Of a DNA stretch of 64,000 bases, positions 49,581 through 57,876 are shown one piece after another. How positions within the stretch are numbered: the stretch's first letter is position 1; each line of letters begins with the position of its first letter. The position numbers and the translations under genes are program-made. The DNA is from VAZQ01 sp036557665 (GTDB lineage Bacteria; Pseudomonadota; Alphaproteobacteria; Rhizobiales; Xanthobacteraceae): positions 1-64,000 of the forward strand of contig DATBHG010000058.1 of NCBI GenBank assembly GCA_036557665.1, read 5' to 3'. Under the pieces are notes generated by a model. It was given only the letters and a program-made list of their open reading frames with translations, ran no database searches and was not told where the DNA came from.

Positions 49581-51121
49581 GTCGTGGTCGGGGGTCGGTT
49601 GAGGCCGCGCATGCGCTCGGCGGCAAGCGCAATCGCTTCGATGATCTGCGCATAGCCGGTGCAACGGCAAAGATTGCCGGAAATGGCATCGACGATCTCC
49701 GCCCTGCTCGGCGCAGGATTGCCGGCGAGAAAGGCGTGGGCGGTCAGGATCATGGCGGGCGTGCAGTAGCCGCACTGCATTGCGTGCGTCTCGCAGAACG
49801 CATCCTGGACCGGCGAGAGCTCGCCCGGCGCGGGCGCTATCCCTTCGATGGTCGTGATCGCATGGCCGTCGGCCTGCACCGCGAGCATCAGGCACGATCG
49901 AATCGCCCTGCCGTCGAGCAGGACGGTGCAGGCTCCGCAGACGCCGTGCTCGCAGCCGGCATGGGCGCCCGCGAGCAGGAGTTGCTCGCGCAGACAATCG
50001 AGCAGGCTCGTGCGTGCCTCCACGTGGATCGCTCGAGTCTCGCCGTTAATCTTGAGTGCGACCACACTTCCCGCTCCAAGAAAGAGGTCGTCAGCATTTG
50101 CCTCGCTTCCAGGCAAATGCTGACGAGTGGAGGGCGGCAAGTCGGCGTTCGGCGGCGATTGCGGCTGGGAATCGACCCCCATCCGGCGACCCCCGGCAAA
50201 GTCGGGGGTCGCCGACCTTCTCCTTTCAGGAGGAGGTATCGACCCGGCGTTGCGGAATGCATCTATTACGGCGCGCGTGAGCAGCGTTGCGGCAGCGCGC
50301 TGGCGGTATTCGGCGGAAGCGTGGAGATCGGAAAAGAGCTGCTTGTCGGCAAGGATCGCCTCGACCTCGTTGCGTATCAAATGCTCGTCGATCTCATCCG
50401 GCGATCGGCCCTCGAGCAATTCCCCGAGGCGATCAAGACGCAAGGGCACGCCGCAGATTGCGCCGATTCCCAGCGCAGCGCGACGGCAGATGCCGCCTTC
50501 GTCCACGGCGACCTGTGCCGCCGCCGAGGCGAACGCGAAATCGCCCGCTCTCGCACCGATCTCGTGAAACCCAACTCCAATGCGTGCCCGCGGCCAGACC
50601 GGAAACCGCACGCAGGTCAGCAAGCCGGTCGACGGCAGCGCCGTCATCATCGCGCCGCTGAAGAATTCATCCGCGGCAATCTCCCTCGTGCTCGGCCCGT
50701 CGCGATAGATCAGCGTCGCCCCGAGTGTGATCGCAACCAGCACGATCTCCGCGGCGGGATCCGCATTGGCCAGCGATCCGCCGATGGTGCCGCGGGCGCG
50801 AATAGGGGCATGCGCCACATGCGGCATGACTTTCGCCAGCAGCGGCACCTCCGTTGCAACAAGAGGGTGTTGCTCAAGCAGATGCTGCTTGGTGGTCGCG
50901 CCGATTGCTACCGCGTCAGGCTCTCGGCGCACGAACGCGATCTCTCCGAGCCGCGCGACATCGATCAGTCGCTTCGGCCGCGCCAGCCGCATCGCCATCA
51001 ATGGCACCAGCGTCTGGCCCCCCGCGATGACACGCGTTTCGTCTGCGTCCCCGTCGTGCAGCATCGCGCAGGCCTCATCGAGGTCCGCGGGCCGACGATA
51101 TTCGAAGGAAGCGGGCTTCAA
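49577..51121 (-). CDS. Fused FAD-binding (CoxM) and 2Fe-2S (CoxS) subunits of the Mo-hydroxylase
   Basis: A 514-residue protein. Residues 1-295: CoxM with FEYRRP-x-DLDEA, AGGQTLVPLM and TIGGSLANADPAAE (FAD). Residues about 297-347: a Pro/Arg-rich linker translated from a cloverleaf repeat. Residues 350-514: CoxS with GCEHGVCGACTVLLDG, QCGYCTPAM and CRCTGY. In nearly all relatives these are separate genes. Here the repeat keeps the frame open, replacing the stop of coxM and the start of coxS. Start: TTG at 51121 fits the family N terminus (KPASFEYRRP); an upstream TTG at 51157 would overlap the neighbour. Electron flow from CoxL through both domains could be preserved in the fusion. Confidence 0.9.
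   Translation of the reverse strand: MKPASFEYRRPADLDEACAMLHDGDADETRVIAGGQTLVPLMAMRLARPKRLIDVARLGEIAFVRREPDAVAIGATTKQHLLEQHPLVATEVPLLAKVMPHVAHAPIRARGTIGGSLANADPAAEIVLVAITLGATLIYRDGPSTREIAADEFFSGAMMTALPSTGLLTCVRFPVWPRARIGVGFHEIGARAGDFAFASAAAQVAVDEGGICRRAALGIGAICGVPLRLDRLGELLEGRSPDEIDEHLIRNEVEAILADKQLFSDLHASAEYRQRAAATLLTRAVIDAFRNAGSIPPPERRRSATPDFAGGRRMGVDSQPQSPPNADLPPSTRQHLPGSEANADDLFLGAGSVVALKINGETRAIHVEARTSLLDCLREQLLLAGAHAGCEHGVCGACTVLLDGRAIRSCLMLAVQADGHAITTIEGIAPAPGELSPVQDAFCETHAMQCGYCTPAMILTAHAFLAGNPAPSRAEIVDAISGNLCRCTGYAQIIEAIALAAERMRGLNRPPTTT
50081..50226. repeat. Cloverleaf palindromic element B inside a coding region
   Basis: Same plan as the element at 32742-32901: outer AGGTCG / CGACCT, a 15-bp perfect arm CGTCAGCATTTGCCT (50089-50103 with 50111-50125), a GTGGAGGG/CCCCCATCC arm, and GGCGACCCCCGGC (50185-50197) with 50201-50213 (one G-T pair). 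The shared words GCATTTGC-x-TCGCTT, GACCCCCA-x-CCGGC and AAGTCGG-x-GG show common descent. On the minus strand it is translated without stop. Confidence 0.85.
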
Positions 51122-51128
51122 CGCAGCG

Positions 51129-51965
51129 TTAGCGTACCAGGATCGGGGTGGGGCCAAGCCGATAATTCACGCCGATCTTCACGACATTCATTTTTTCCCG
51201 AATATTGGTGTCCAGGAAAACCGATGAGTAGGCTTCCTGCAAGCGCGGCGCGATCGCTCCGAGGTCCATGTAGTTGTACTCGATCTTGGCGGTCCAGCTG
51301 TCGGTGAAGGCATATTCGAGGCCGGCGCCCACCATCCAGCCCCATCGCAGCTCATTGCCGCTGAAGAGGAGATTGGTCGGCAGCGCAGTGGTGAGTTTCA
51401 CCTGATAATTGTCGTTGGTCCAGGCGGCACCGCCCTTGCCGTAGACGAGCAGGCGATCGAAGGCATACCCCGCGCGCAGCGCGGCGGTGCCCAGGCTGTC
51501 GAGCTTGGCCGTGCAGCTTCCGGAAACTATCATGGCTGCGGCCGGGAAGCCGACGCCCCCGCACGTGGTGCTCCCCTTGATGTTCGTCCAGCTCGCCTGT
51601 CCCTCTACCCCGAGAACCCAGTTCTCGATCTGATAGTCCGCCCCGACCTGTCCGCCGGCAAGCCAGCCCGACACACTGACGTCCACCGGCGACGGCGAGA
51701 TCCCGCCGCAGGTCAGTGGGATCAGGACGGTGGTAGGGCACGGGGTCGGAGACGGCGAAAGCCCCAACGCGAAGGGTACGGGCGTCTCGTCCGTGGTTCC
51801 GAAGCCTCCGCCCGCGTGCAGCCCCACATGCACGCCGGTCCAGCGGAACACGACGATGGCGGGGCGGGGTTGGTAGTAGGTCTCGACCGGCATGTCGGCG
51901 GCGGCTGCGGGCAGGATGGCAGCGGCAAGCGCCATCGCGGCCAAACACAAACGCATGACTTTCAT
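51129..51965 (-). CDS. Outer-membrane beta-barrel protein (Omp25/Omp31-like)
   Basis: A 278-residue protein with a signal peptide of about 22 residues (LCLAAMALAAAILPAAAA) and an eight-strand barrel pattern: WTGVHVGLHAGGGFG, GWLAGGQVGADYQIENWVLGVEGQ, AALRAGYAFDRLLVYGKGGAAW and the terminal VVKIGVNYRLG. The VYGKGGAAW and YNYMDLG words are typical of Rhizobiales Omp25/31-like porins. A Pro/Cys-rich loop (PSPTPCPTTVLIPLTCGG) is unusual. The stop is 8 bp before the start of the fused Mo-hydroxylase gene, so the two may be co-transcribed. Confidence 0.87.
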   Translation of the reverse strand: MKVMRLCLAAMALAAAILPAAAADMPVETYYQPRPAIVVFRWTGVHVGLHAGGGFGTTDETPVPFALGLSPSPTPCPTTVLIPLTCGGISPSPVDVSVSGWLAGGQVGADYQIENWVLGVEGQASWTNIKGSTTCGGVGFPAAAMIVSGSCTAKLDSLGTAALRAGYAFDRLLVYGKGGAAWTNDNYQVKLTTALPTNLLFSGNELRWGWMVGAGLEYAFTDSWTAKIEYNYMDLGAIAPRLQEAYSSVFLDTNIREKMNVVKIGVNYRLGPTPILVR

Positions 51966-52268
51966 GACCCGCCCCGCACTCGACCGCCAACGCACAACAT
52001 GGGGCGTTGCGCCCCAAACGTGGCACCGTCGTGTCGCGGGGGGACGGAGTCAAGCACGTGTCTCGCGTGCCCGCTTCCAGCACGTGCGAGGAGGAAGCCA
52101 ACCAGCATGCAATACGCGGATTACTCTTGGATTTTTCCGCTGTGACTTGCTTGCTACAGATGCAATGAATTTGCCGCAGCGCGCGTGGAAATCGGGCTGC
52201 CAGCCAGAAGCCGCTGCCTTTAAGACCGGCGAATGGGACCTGCGCAAAAAACGTTCCGTCCGGCACGA

Positions 52269-53492
52269 TCAATGCGAGACCCGTTGGAAATCGAGCGGAA
52301 AGGTGTGCAGGCGGCGGGCTCCCATGGGCGTAATCTCGATGGTCTCCGCAAACACGCAGCCGGTCTTGCCCTCATGCCAGCTCGGGTCGAGCAAATCGAT
52401 GTTGAACGCGAACACCATTCCCGCCTCGAACCGGTCGCCGATGACCTTGATCGCGTCCCGGTCGGCAGCGATCGCGTGGTGCCGGAAACGCGGGTATTCC
52501 AGTGATGCCAGGCCGTGGCCGTGGATGCCGGCTTCGCAGATGGTGAGACCGCGCGCGTCGATCTCGTCCTTTACCGCCATCAGGGCGGTCGAGATCGTCT
52601 TGCCTGGACCGAATTGCTCAAGGCCGCACCGGTATGCAGCAAGACATCCCTCGTAGATATCGAGCTGCTCCTTCTCCGGCTCGCCCAGACAGAAAGTGCG
52701 CTCGACATGCGTGAAGTAGCCCCCGTATTTTGGGTGCATCTCGCAGATGATGAGATCGCGGCTCTCCATCTGCCGCATCGTCGGCATGCGGAACGGGTGC
52801 GGATAGGGATAACGATCGCAATTCCACAGGAACAAAGTCGGCTCCTCGCCGCCGTTCGCGGTCATCGTCTGCATCATTGCGGCATAGACTTCGCACTCCT
52901 TTACGCCGGGACGGGCCATATCGCGGCATGTGGCCAGCATGAGATCGCCCAGCCCAGCGGCCTTGCGGAGCACGCCGAGCTCCTCCTCGCTCTTTACTGC
53001 GCGAACCTGCTCCAGCATGTCGTCGAGACCGACAATACTTGCCTCGGGCAGCAGCGCGATCAGCTGCTTGTAAACGTCATGCGGCAACCAGCCATCCGGG
53101 TCGAGCGGACCGGCGAGACCGTCCATTCCGATCCGGCTGCGCTCGAGATTGAGCTCCTTGATGCGGCTCGCGACGGAATGGGCCCATGTCTTGGAACGCG
53201 GGCGGATGTCGCTCACCCAGTCTTGCGCCGCATTCCAGCCGTCCAGGAATGTCGGCATCTGGATGATCGAGGTCGGCTCTCCTACTGCGGGAAAGATCAG
53301 CACGTTGAACTCGGCGTTGCCGCCGATGGGAGACAGATAGCGCGCATTGGCCGTGTAAAAGTCCCACATCATCGGCCAGCCCCAGAGCACGATAGCCTCG
53401 ATGCCGCGGGTGGCCATCTGCTTTCTCACGGCGGCGTATCGCCGCTCGCGTTCGACCAGCGAAAGGCGTGGAAGCTCGAGCGTGGAGCGCAT
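52269..53492 (-). CDS. M24-fold (creatinase-like) hydrolase without canonical metal ligands
   Basis: A 407-residue pita-bread protein: creatinase N domain to about 140, catalytic domain from about 160. In peptidases the strand and turn read D-x-G and D-x-x-R-T-F; here they read CEMHPKYGGYFTHVERTF, so both Asp ligands are replaced (Glu/His). The later HGHGL holds the active His and ETIEIT the last Glu. This resembles creatinase, which is metal-free. It may split a C-N bond in a guanidino or similar compound rather than a Pro peptide. Start ATG 53492; nearby genes give no substrate. Confidence 0.83.
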   Translation of the reverse strand: MRSTLELPRLSLVERERRYAAVRKQMATRGIEAIVLWGWPMMWDFYTANARYLSPIGGNAEFNVLIFPAVGEPTSIIQMPTFLDGWNAAQDWVSDIRPRSKTWAHSVASRIKELNLERSRIGMDGLAGPLDPDGWLPHDVYKQLIALLPEASIVGLDDMLEQVRAVKSEEELGVLRKAAGLGDLMLATCRDMARPGVKECEVYAAMMQTMTANGGEEPTLFLWNCDRYPYPHPFRMPTMRQMESRDLIICEMHPKYGGYFTHVERTFCLGEPEKEQLDIYEGCLAAYRCGLEQFGPGKTISTALMAVKDEIDARGLTICEAGIHGHGLASLEYPRFRHHAIAADRDAIKVIGDRFEAGMVFAFNIDLLDPSWHEGKTGCVFAETIEITPMGARRLHTFPLDFQRVSH

Positions 53493-53560
53493 TGGTATGC
53501 CTTATGCTTTCCGGCCTGCTCAGACGCCGGATGGCGTCGAAATCAAGACTCAACGGGCGC

Positions 53561-54529
53561 TCAAGCTGCGAGCCTCATCTGCTCCAGCACGGCGAGATAA
53601 TCTGCGATACCACGCTCCAGATCATATTGCGGCTCATAGCCCAGCTCGTCGCGTGCCCGCGATATGTCATAGATGCCAGTGGCGGGGTACTTGAAGCCGT
53701 AGAAGTTCAACCCGCCGCCGATCTCCATGGTCGCCTGCGGAATATGCTTCCTGATGACGCGTTCGAAATCGCGCAGCGTCACACCCCTGCCGGTGCCGAT
53801 GTTGTAGACGCGACTTTTTATCTTGTCGGCGACAGTTGCAAGATAAATCCCGAGGGCCGAATCCTTGTTGTAGATGAAGTCGTCCTTGTCATCGCCGCCC
53901 TGCTCGAGCTTGAACGGCAGTCCGTGCGCCGGATTTTCGACGATTCGGCTCATCACCGCCATAGGACCATGTCGTGCCGTTTTTCCCGGGCCGTAGGTCG
54001 AGGCGAAGCGCAGAGAGACCGTCTCGATACCCAGGTTGTCGTTGTAGTAGGTGCAGACGTTCTCGCCCATGAACTTGGCCGAGTCATAGATGCGCCTGGG
54101 TTTGGCCGGCAGGTCCTCGGGCATGGGCTTCCAGCTGGGCGAGCCGTATTCGCCCGTTATCGGCCCGTAGACTCCCTTGGCGCTGGTGAACACGAGGCGT
54201 TTCACGTTCAGTGCACGCGCGGCCTCCAGCACGTTGACCAGCCCCATCACGTTGACCTGGATGCTCAGCGCCGGATTTGCAGCCGACACCGCGCCGACGA
54301 AGGCCGCGGCATGCACGACGTGCGACACCTGATGCTTCTTGATTGCTTGCAGGATGCGCGGCATGTCGAGCACGTCGCCCTGCTCGAAATCGACCTTGTC
54401 GGCGATGTCGCCAATGAGGCTGTTGTCGCGATGACGTGCGAGCACGACGGGACGGTGCCCTTCCCTGACAAACTTGCGGCTAGTCTCGGCGCCGATGACG
54501 CCCATGCCTCCGGTGATCAGGACTTTCAT
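53561..54529 (-). CDS. NAD-dependent epimerase/dehydratase (extended SDR)
   Basis: A 322-residue extended short-chain dehydrogenase. LITGGMGVIGAETSR is the nucleotide motif, HAAAFVG and VFTSAKGVYG the following strands, and YDSAKFMGEN the catalytic Tyr-x-x-x-Lys. C-terminal FKYPATGIYDISRARDELGYEP is the substrate-side pattern of nucleotide-sugar epimerases. Start ATG 54529; the preceding 22 codons lack family character. It lies 69 bp from the M24-fold gene on the same strand. Confidence 0.88.
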   Translation of the reverse strand: MKVLITGGMGVIGAETSRKFVREGHRPVVLARHRDNSLIGDIADKVDFEQGDVLDMPRILQAIKKHQVSHVVHAAAFVGAVSAANPALSIQVNVMGLVNVLEAARALNVKRLVFTSAKGVYGPITGEYGSPSWKPMPEDLPAKPRRIYDSAKFMGENVCTYYNDNLGIETVSLRFASTYGPGKTARHGPMAVMSRIVENPAHGLPFKLEQGGDDKDDFIYNKDSALGIYLATVADKIKSRVYNIGTGRGVTLRDFERVIRKHIPQATMEIGGGLNFYGFKYPATGIYDISRARDELGYEPQYDLERGIADYLAVLEQMRLAA

Positions 54530-54674
54530 GTGGCCCTCAGTCGGTCTTTGCGCCGGCGGGCGTGTTGATGGAAGCGCTCCGGTGCCTGCGCACATCTCAA
54601 CGAGCTTGCCAAAGTCATGCGACGAGAGATGGAGGCGGTCGGATGAAGCCGATCATTCCGATCGCTCCCCCAGG

Positions 54675-55178
54675 CTATCTCGCGCTCCGCGAGCCGGTGA
54701 CCGGATTTCCGATCCCCAGCGGCTCCGCATCGACAAGCACGAATGCAACACGGGCGCGTTTGTCGCTGCGGTTCGCCCAGGCATGATTGGTGCCGCGCTG
54801 GATCAGGATGTCGCCGGCTTTCAGCTTCACCGACGATGCATCCATGTCCATCTCGATCTCGCCTTCCATGACAATGAGGTAATCGATCGTCTCGGTGCGA
54901 TGCATGTGCGGCTGATTACCCGGAGGAAAGTCGATTACCGTAAAGCGTGTACCCCTATGCGGCGGCGCGGTTCCCAGGATGCGAGCGCCCATATCCTCGG
55001 GTTTTTCGCCTGACGGCATCGCTGCCGGCGCGTTGTCCGTACACCACATCAAGGTGGAAACCTGGCCGGGCTGGGGGTGCTTCGCGTTGGTCGCAGGCCC
55101 GTCGAGCAGCACTTTCGCGACATCAGCAGCATCATGTCCCGTCACGACACGACGGATGGGCGGATAGCCCGTTTCCAT
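54675..55178 (-). CDS. Cupin-domain protein
   Basis: A 167-residue single cupin. FPPGNQPHMHRTETIDYLIVMEGEIEMDMD (in two stretches) holds the metal histidines and Glu, and KLKAGDILIQRGTNHAWANRSD the second box. The first 60 residues are a small extra domain. No known substrate; such proteins act as small dioxygenases, isomerases or binding proteins. It is 145 bp upstream of the epimerase, same strand. Confidence 0.8.
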   Translation of the reverse strand: METGYPPIRRVVTGHDAADVAKVLLDGPATNAKHPQPGQVSTLMWCTDNAPAAMPSGEKPEDMGARILGTAPPHRGTRFTVIDFPPGNQPHMHRTETIDYLIVMEGEIEMDMDASSVKLKAGDILIQRGTNHAWANRSDKRARVAFVLVDAEPLGIGNPVTGSRSAR

Positions 55179-55200
55179 CTCTGCCTCCCTTCCAGCTCCC

Positions 55201-55314
55201 GTAGGGCGGGTTAGCGCAGCGAAGCGGAGCGTAACCCGCCGCCAGGCCGCGGGGACGGACGGCGGGTTACGCGGCCAAGTCGCTCAAGGCGACTTGGCCG
55301 CTAACCCTCCCTAC
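55201..55314. repeat. GTAGGGCGGGTTAGCG-type palindromic repeat
   Basis: Outer arms GTAGGGCGGGTTAGCG (55201-55216) and CGCTAACCCTCCCTAC (55299-55314, one mismatch), and an inner 13-bp perfect hairpin GCGGCCAAGTCGC (55271-55283 with 55289-55301). The right arm includes the stop codon (TAG, 55311-55313) of the mutase gene. It belongs to the GTAGGG(C/T)GGGTTAGC repeats found widely in Bradyrhizobium-like genomes. Confidence 0.8.
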
Positions 55315-57296
55315 AGCGCAGCTTCCACAATCCGCAACACGTCTGCCATCATCCGATTGAGATCGAAATCCTTGGGTGTGTACACCGCGGCGACGCCCAG
55401 CCGCTTGAGCTTTTGGCCATCCTCGGGAGGAATGATCCCGCCTACGACGACCGGGACGTGCCCCAGCCCGGCGCTGCGCAGGCGTGTCACCACGTCCTGC
55501 ACAAGCGCAAGATGCGAGCCCGATAAGATGGAGAGTCCAACCACATCTGCCTTCTGCGATTGCGTGGCTTCGACGATTTGCTCCGGGGTGAGCCGGATAC
55601 CATCGTAAACGATGTCCATGCCGGCATCGCGCGCGCGCACGGCAATCTGCTCGGCACCGTTGGAGTGACCATCGAGCCCGGGCTTGCCCAAAACGAGCTT
55701 GATGCGTCGCCCGAGCCTGCTCGAGAGGCGGTCCACTTCCGCGCGAAGATCGTCGATACCGGTCGTCTCGTTGCGCATGGCCTGCCCCACTCCGGTGGGC
55801 GCCCGATATTCTCCAAATCTCTCGCGCAAGGCGAAGCCCCACTCTCCGGTGGTGACGCCCGCTTTCGCGCAGGCGATCGACGGCGGCATGACGTTGCGGC
55901 CCTCGCTTGCGGCGGCGCGCAACTCGCCCAAGGCCGCGCTCACCGCCCGTTGATCGCGCGCAGCGCGCCACGCATGGAGGCGCTCGAGCTGCTCGCTTTC
56001 GGCGGAAGGCGAAACCGTAAGCACGGTCTCGGCCGCGCCCGCAAGCGGGGAGTCCTCCGTCTCCTGGAACCGGTTCACTCCGACTACGATCTGCTCCCCG
56101 CGCTCGATCGCCTCCAACCGGCGCGTGTTGGATTCCACGAGTTGGCGCTTCATGTAGCCCTGCTCGACCGCTGCGACCGCGCCGCCCAACGCCATGATGT
56201 GGGCAAGCTCGGCCTTGGCCTCGTCCTTGAGCATTTCGACTTTGGCGGCGATTGCAGGTGAGCCATCGAAGATGTCGGGGTATTCCAGCAGATCGGTCTC
56301 ATAGGCGAGGATCTGCTGCATGCGCAGCGACCATTGCTGATCCCAGGGCCGCGGCAATCCGAGCGCCTCGTTCCAGGCCGGAAGCTGGACGGCGCGCGCG
56401 CGTGCGCTCTTGGAGAGCGTGACCGCGAGCGTCTCCAAAAGGATGCGCGTCACATTGTTCTCGGGCTGCTGCTCGGTCAGTCCCAACGAGTTGACTTGCA
56501 CGCCATAGCGAAACAGGCGCTGCTTGGGATCGGCTACTCCGTAGCGTTGCGCGGTGATCTCATCCCAGAGCTCGACAAAGGCGCGCAGCTTGCAGAGCTC
56601 GGTTATGAAGCGCAGCCCCGCATTCACGAAGAAAGAGATGCGGCCGACCACGTCTGCAAAGGCACCCGTCGCCACTGCGCCGGAACCCTTCACGCTGTCG
56701 AGCATCGCCATGGCCGTCGCCAGCGCAAATGCAATCTCCTGCACCGGTGTCGCGCCCGCCTCCCGCAAATGGTAGGAGCAGACATTCACCGGATTCCATC
56801 TCGGCATCTCGCGCGTGGTGAAAAGGATCACGTCGCGCGTCAATCGCATCGAAGGGGATGGCGGAAAGACGTAGGTGCCGCGCGAGAGATATTCCTTGAT
56901 GATGTCGTTTTGCGTGGTGCCTTGCAGGCGAGCGCGCTCGACCCCCTGCTCGTCCGCGAGAGCAACGTAAAGTGCGAGCAGCCAGGGCGCCGTCGCGTTG
57001 ATCGTCATCGACGTGTTCATGCTGCCAAGGGGAATCTCGGCAAACAGCGCGCGCATGTCGCCGAGATGACAGATCGGAACCCCGACTTTTCCGACCTCGC
57101 CCCGCGCTATCGAATGGTCGCTGTCGTAACCGGTCTGGGTAGGCAAGTCGAAGGCGACGGACAGGCCGGTCTGGCCCTTGGCGAGGTTCTTGCGATAGAG
57201 GGCATTCGATTCGCGCGCGGTCGAATGCCCGGCATAGGTGCGGAAGATCCAGGGTTTGTCGCGCTCTTGCCGTGTGACGCCCGATGGCTCGTGCAT
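55311..57296 (-). CDS. meaA: Ethylmalonyl-CoA mutase (MeaA/Ecm)
   Basis: A 661-residue adenosylcobalamin-dependent mutase. The N-terminal barrel holds PWIFRTYAGHST, SVAFDLPTQTGYDSDH and SMNTSMTINATAPWLLALY; the C-terminal B12 domain from about 530 has the DGHSNG base-off motif (D-x-H-x-x-G), GLSILSGSH and VVGGIIPPED. Length and the fused B12 domain fit MeaA, which converts ethylmalonyl-CoA to methylsuccinyl-CoA, better than methylmalonyl-CoA mutase. The crotonyl-CoA carboxylase/reductase and methylsuccinyl-CoA dehydrogenase genes nearby support this. A palindromic repeat overlaps the stop. Confidence 0.93.
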   Translation of the reverse strand: MHEPSGVTRQERDKPWIFRTYAGHSTARESNALYRKNLAKGQTGLSVAFDLPTQTGYDSDHSIARGEVGKVGVPICHLGDMRALFAEIPLGSMNTSMTINATAPWLLALYVALADEQGVERARLQGTTQNDIIKEYLSRGTYVFPPSPSMRLTRDVILFTTREMPRWNPVNVCSYHLREAGATPVQEIAFALATAMAMLDSVKGSGAVATGAFADVVGRISFFVNAGLRFITELCKLRAFVELWDEITAQRYGVADPKQRLFRYGVQVNSLGLTEQQPENNVTRILLETLAVTLSKSARARAVQLPAWNEALGLPRPWDQQWSLRMQQILAYETDLLEYPDIFDGSPAIAAKVEMLKDEAKAELAHIMALGGAVAAVEQGYMKRQLVESNTRRLEAIERGEQIVVGVNRFQETEDSPLAGAAETVLTVSPSAESEQLERLHAWRAARDQRAVSAALGELRAAASEGRNVMPPSIACAKAGVTTGEWGFALRERFGEYRAPTGVGQAMRNETTGIDDLRAEVDRLSSRLGRRIKLVLGKPGLDGHSNGAEQIAVRARDAGMDIVYDGIRLTPEQIVEATQSQKADVVGLSILSGSHLALVQDVVTRLRSAGLGHVPVVVGGIIPPEDGQKLKRLGVAAVYTPKDFDLNRMMADVLRIVEAAL

Positions 57297-57447
57297 GGCC
57301 TGCCGCCTTGCCCGCCCCGGCCCCGCTATTTGTGCAATGCACTATCTATGCGCCGCTCGCAAGATCCAGCTTGCATTGCGCTCGATGTGGTAGGGAATGT
57401 CCGGCAGCCGTCCTTTTGAGAACGTCAGCCGGCTGGAGCAGCCTGAT

Positions 57448-57702
57448 TCAACGCCTCAGGAAGCCCACGATGATCAAGAGCACGATGGCGCCGATGAGCG
57501 AATTGACGATGGAGCCCACAAATCCCGAGAACGGAACGAATCCGAGGGAAGTGAGCAGCCACACACCTATGAAGGCGCCGATGATCCCGATAATGACGTT
57601 CCACAGCAATCCGAAGCCGAAGCCGCGCACGACCTGCCCGGCAAGCCAGCCGGCGATCGCGCCGACAATGATCATGACAATGATGCTGTCGACTCCAACC
57701 AC
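57448..57702 (-). CDS. GlsB/YeaQ/YmgE-type small membrane protein
   Basis: An 84-residue protein made of three hydrophobic segments with the family marks IVGAIAGWLAGQVV, GFGLLWNVIIGIIGAFIG and NSLIGAIVLLIIVG. It is a general stress-associated membrane protein of unknown mechanism. The start is GTG at 57702, with GGGGGAG six bases upstream; no ATG is nearby. It lies in the gap between the mutase and the carboxylase/reductase genes and probably has its own promoter. Confidence 0.9.
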   Translation of the reverse strand: MVGVDSIIVMIIVGAIAGWLAGQVVRGFGFGLLWNVIIGIIGAFIGVWLLTSLGFVPFSGFVGSIVNSLIGAIVLLIIVGFLRR

Positions 57703-57876
57703 GATGGTCTCCCCCTCGTTAACGCGGCGACTTCACACCGAAGCCGCACGCTCGAGCCAGCATAACTGAAACTTTTCCCACCGCTAGACGATTGACCGCC
57801 GATACTCGTCTTTTTTGTTGCAGCGCAGCATGAAATGCTACAGGATACCGACGGGGCCATGAAGTGCGGAGGCGCC

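Noticed and set aside
46836..49655. A 939-codon open frame on the plus strand
   Set aside because: Antisense to the well-supported CoxL gene (Mo-cofactor motifs all present on the minus strand); composition is that of a shadow.
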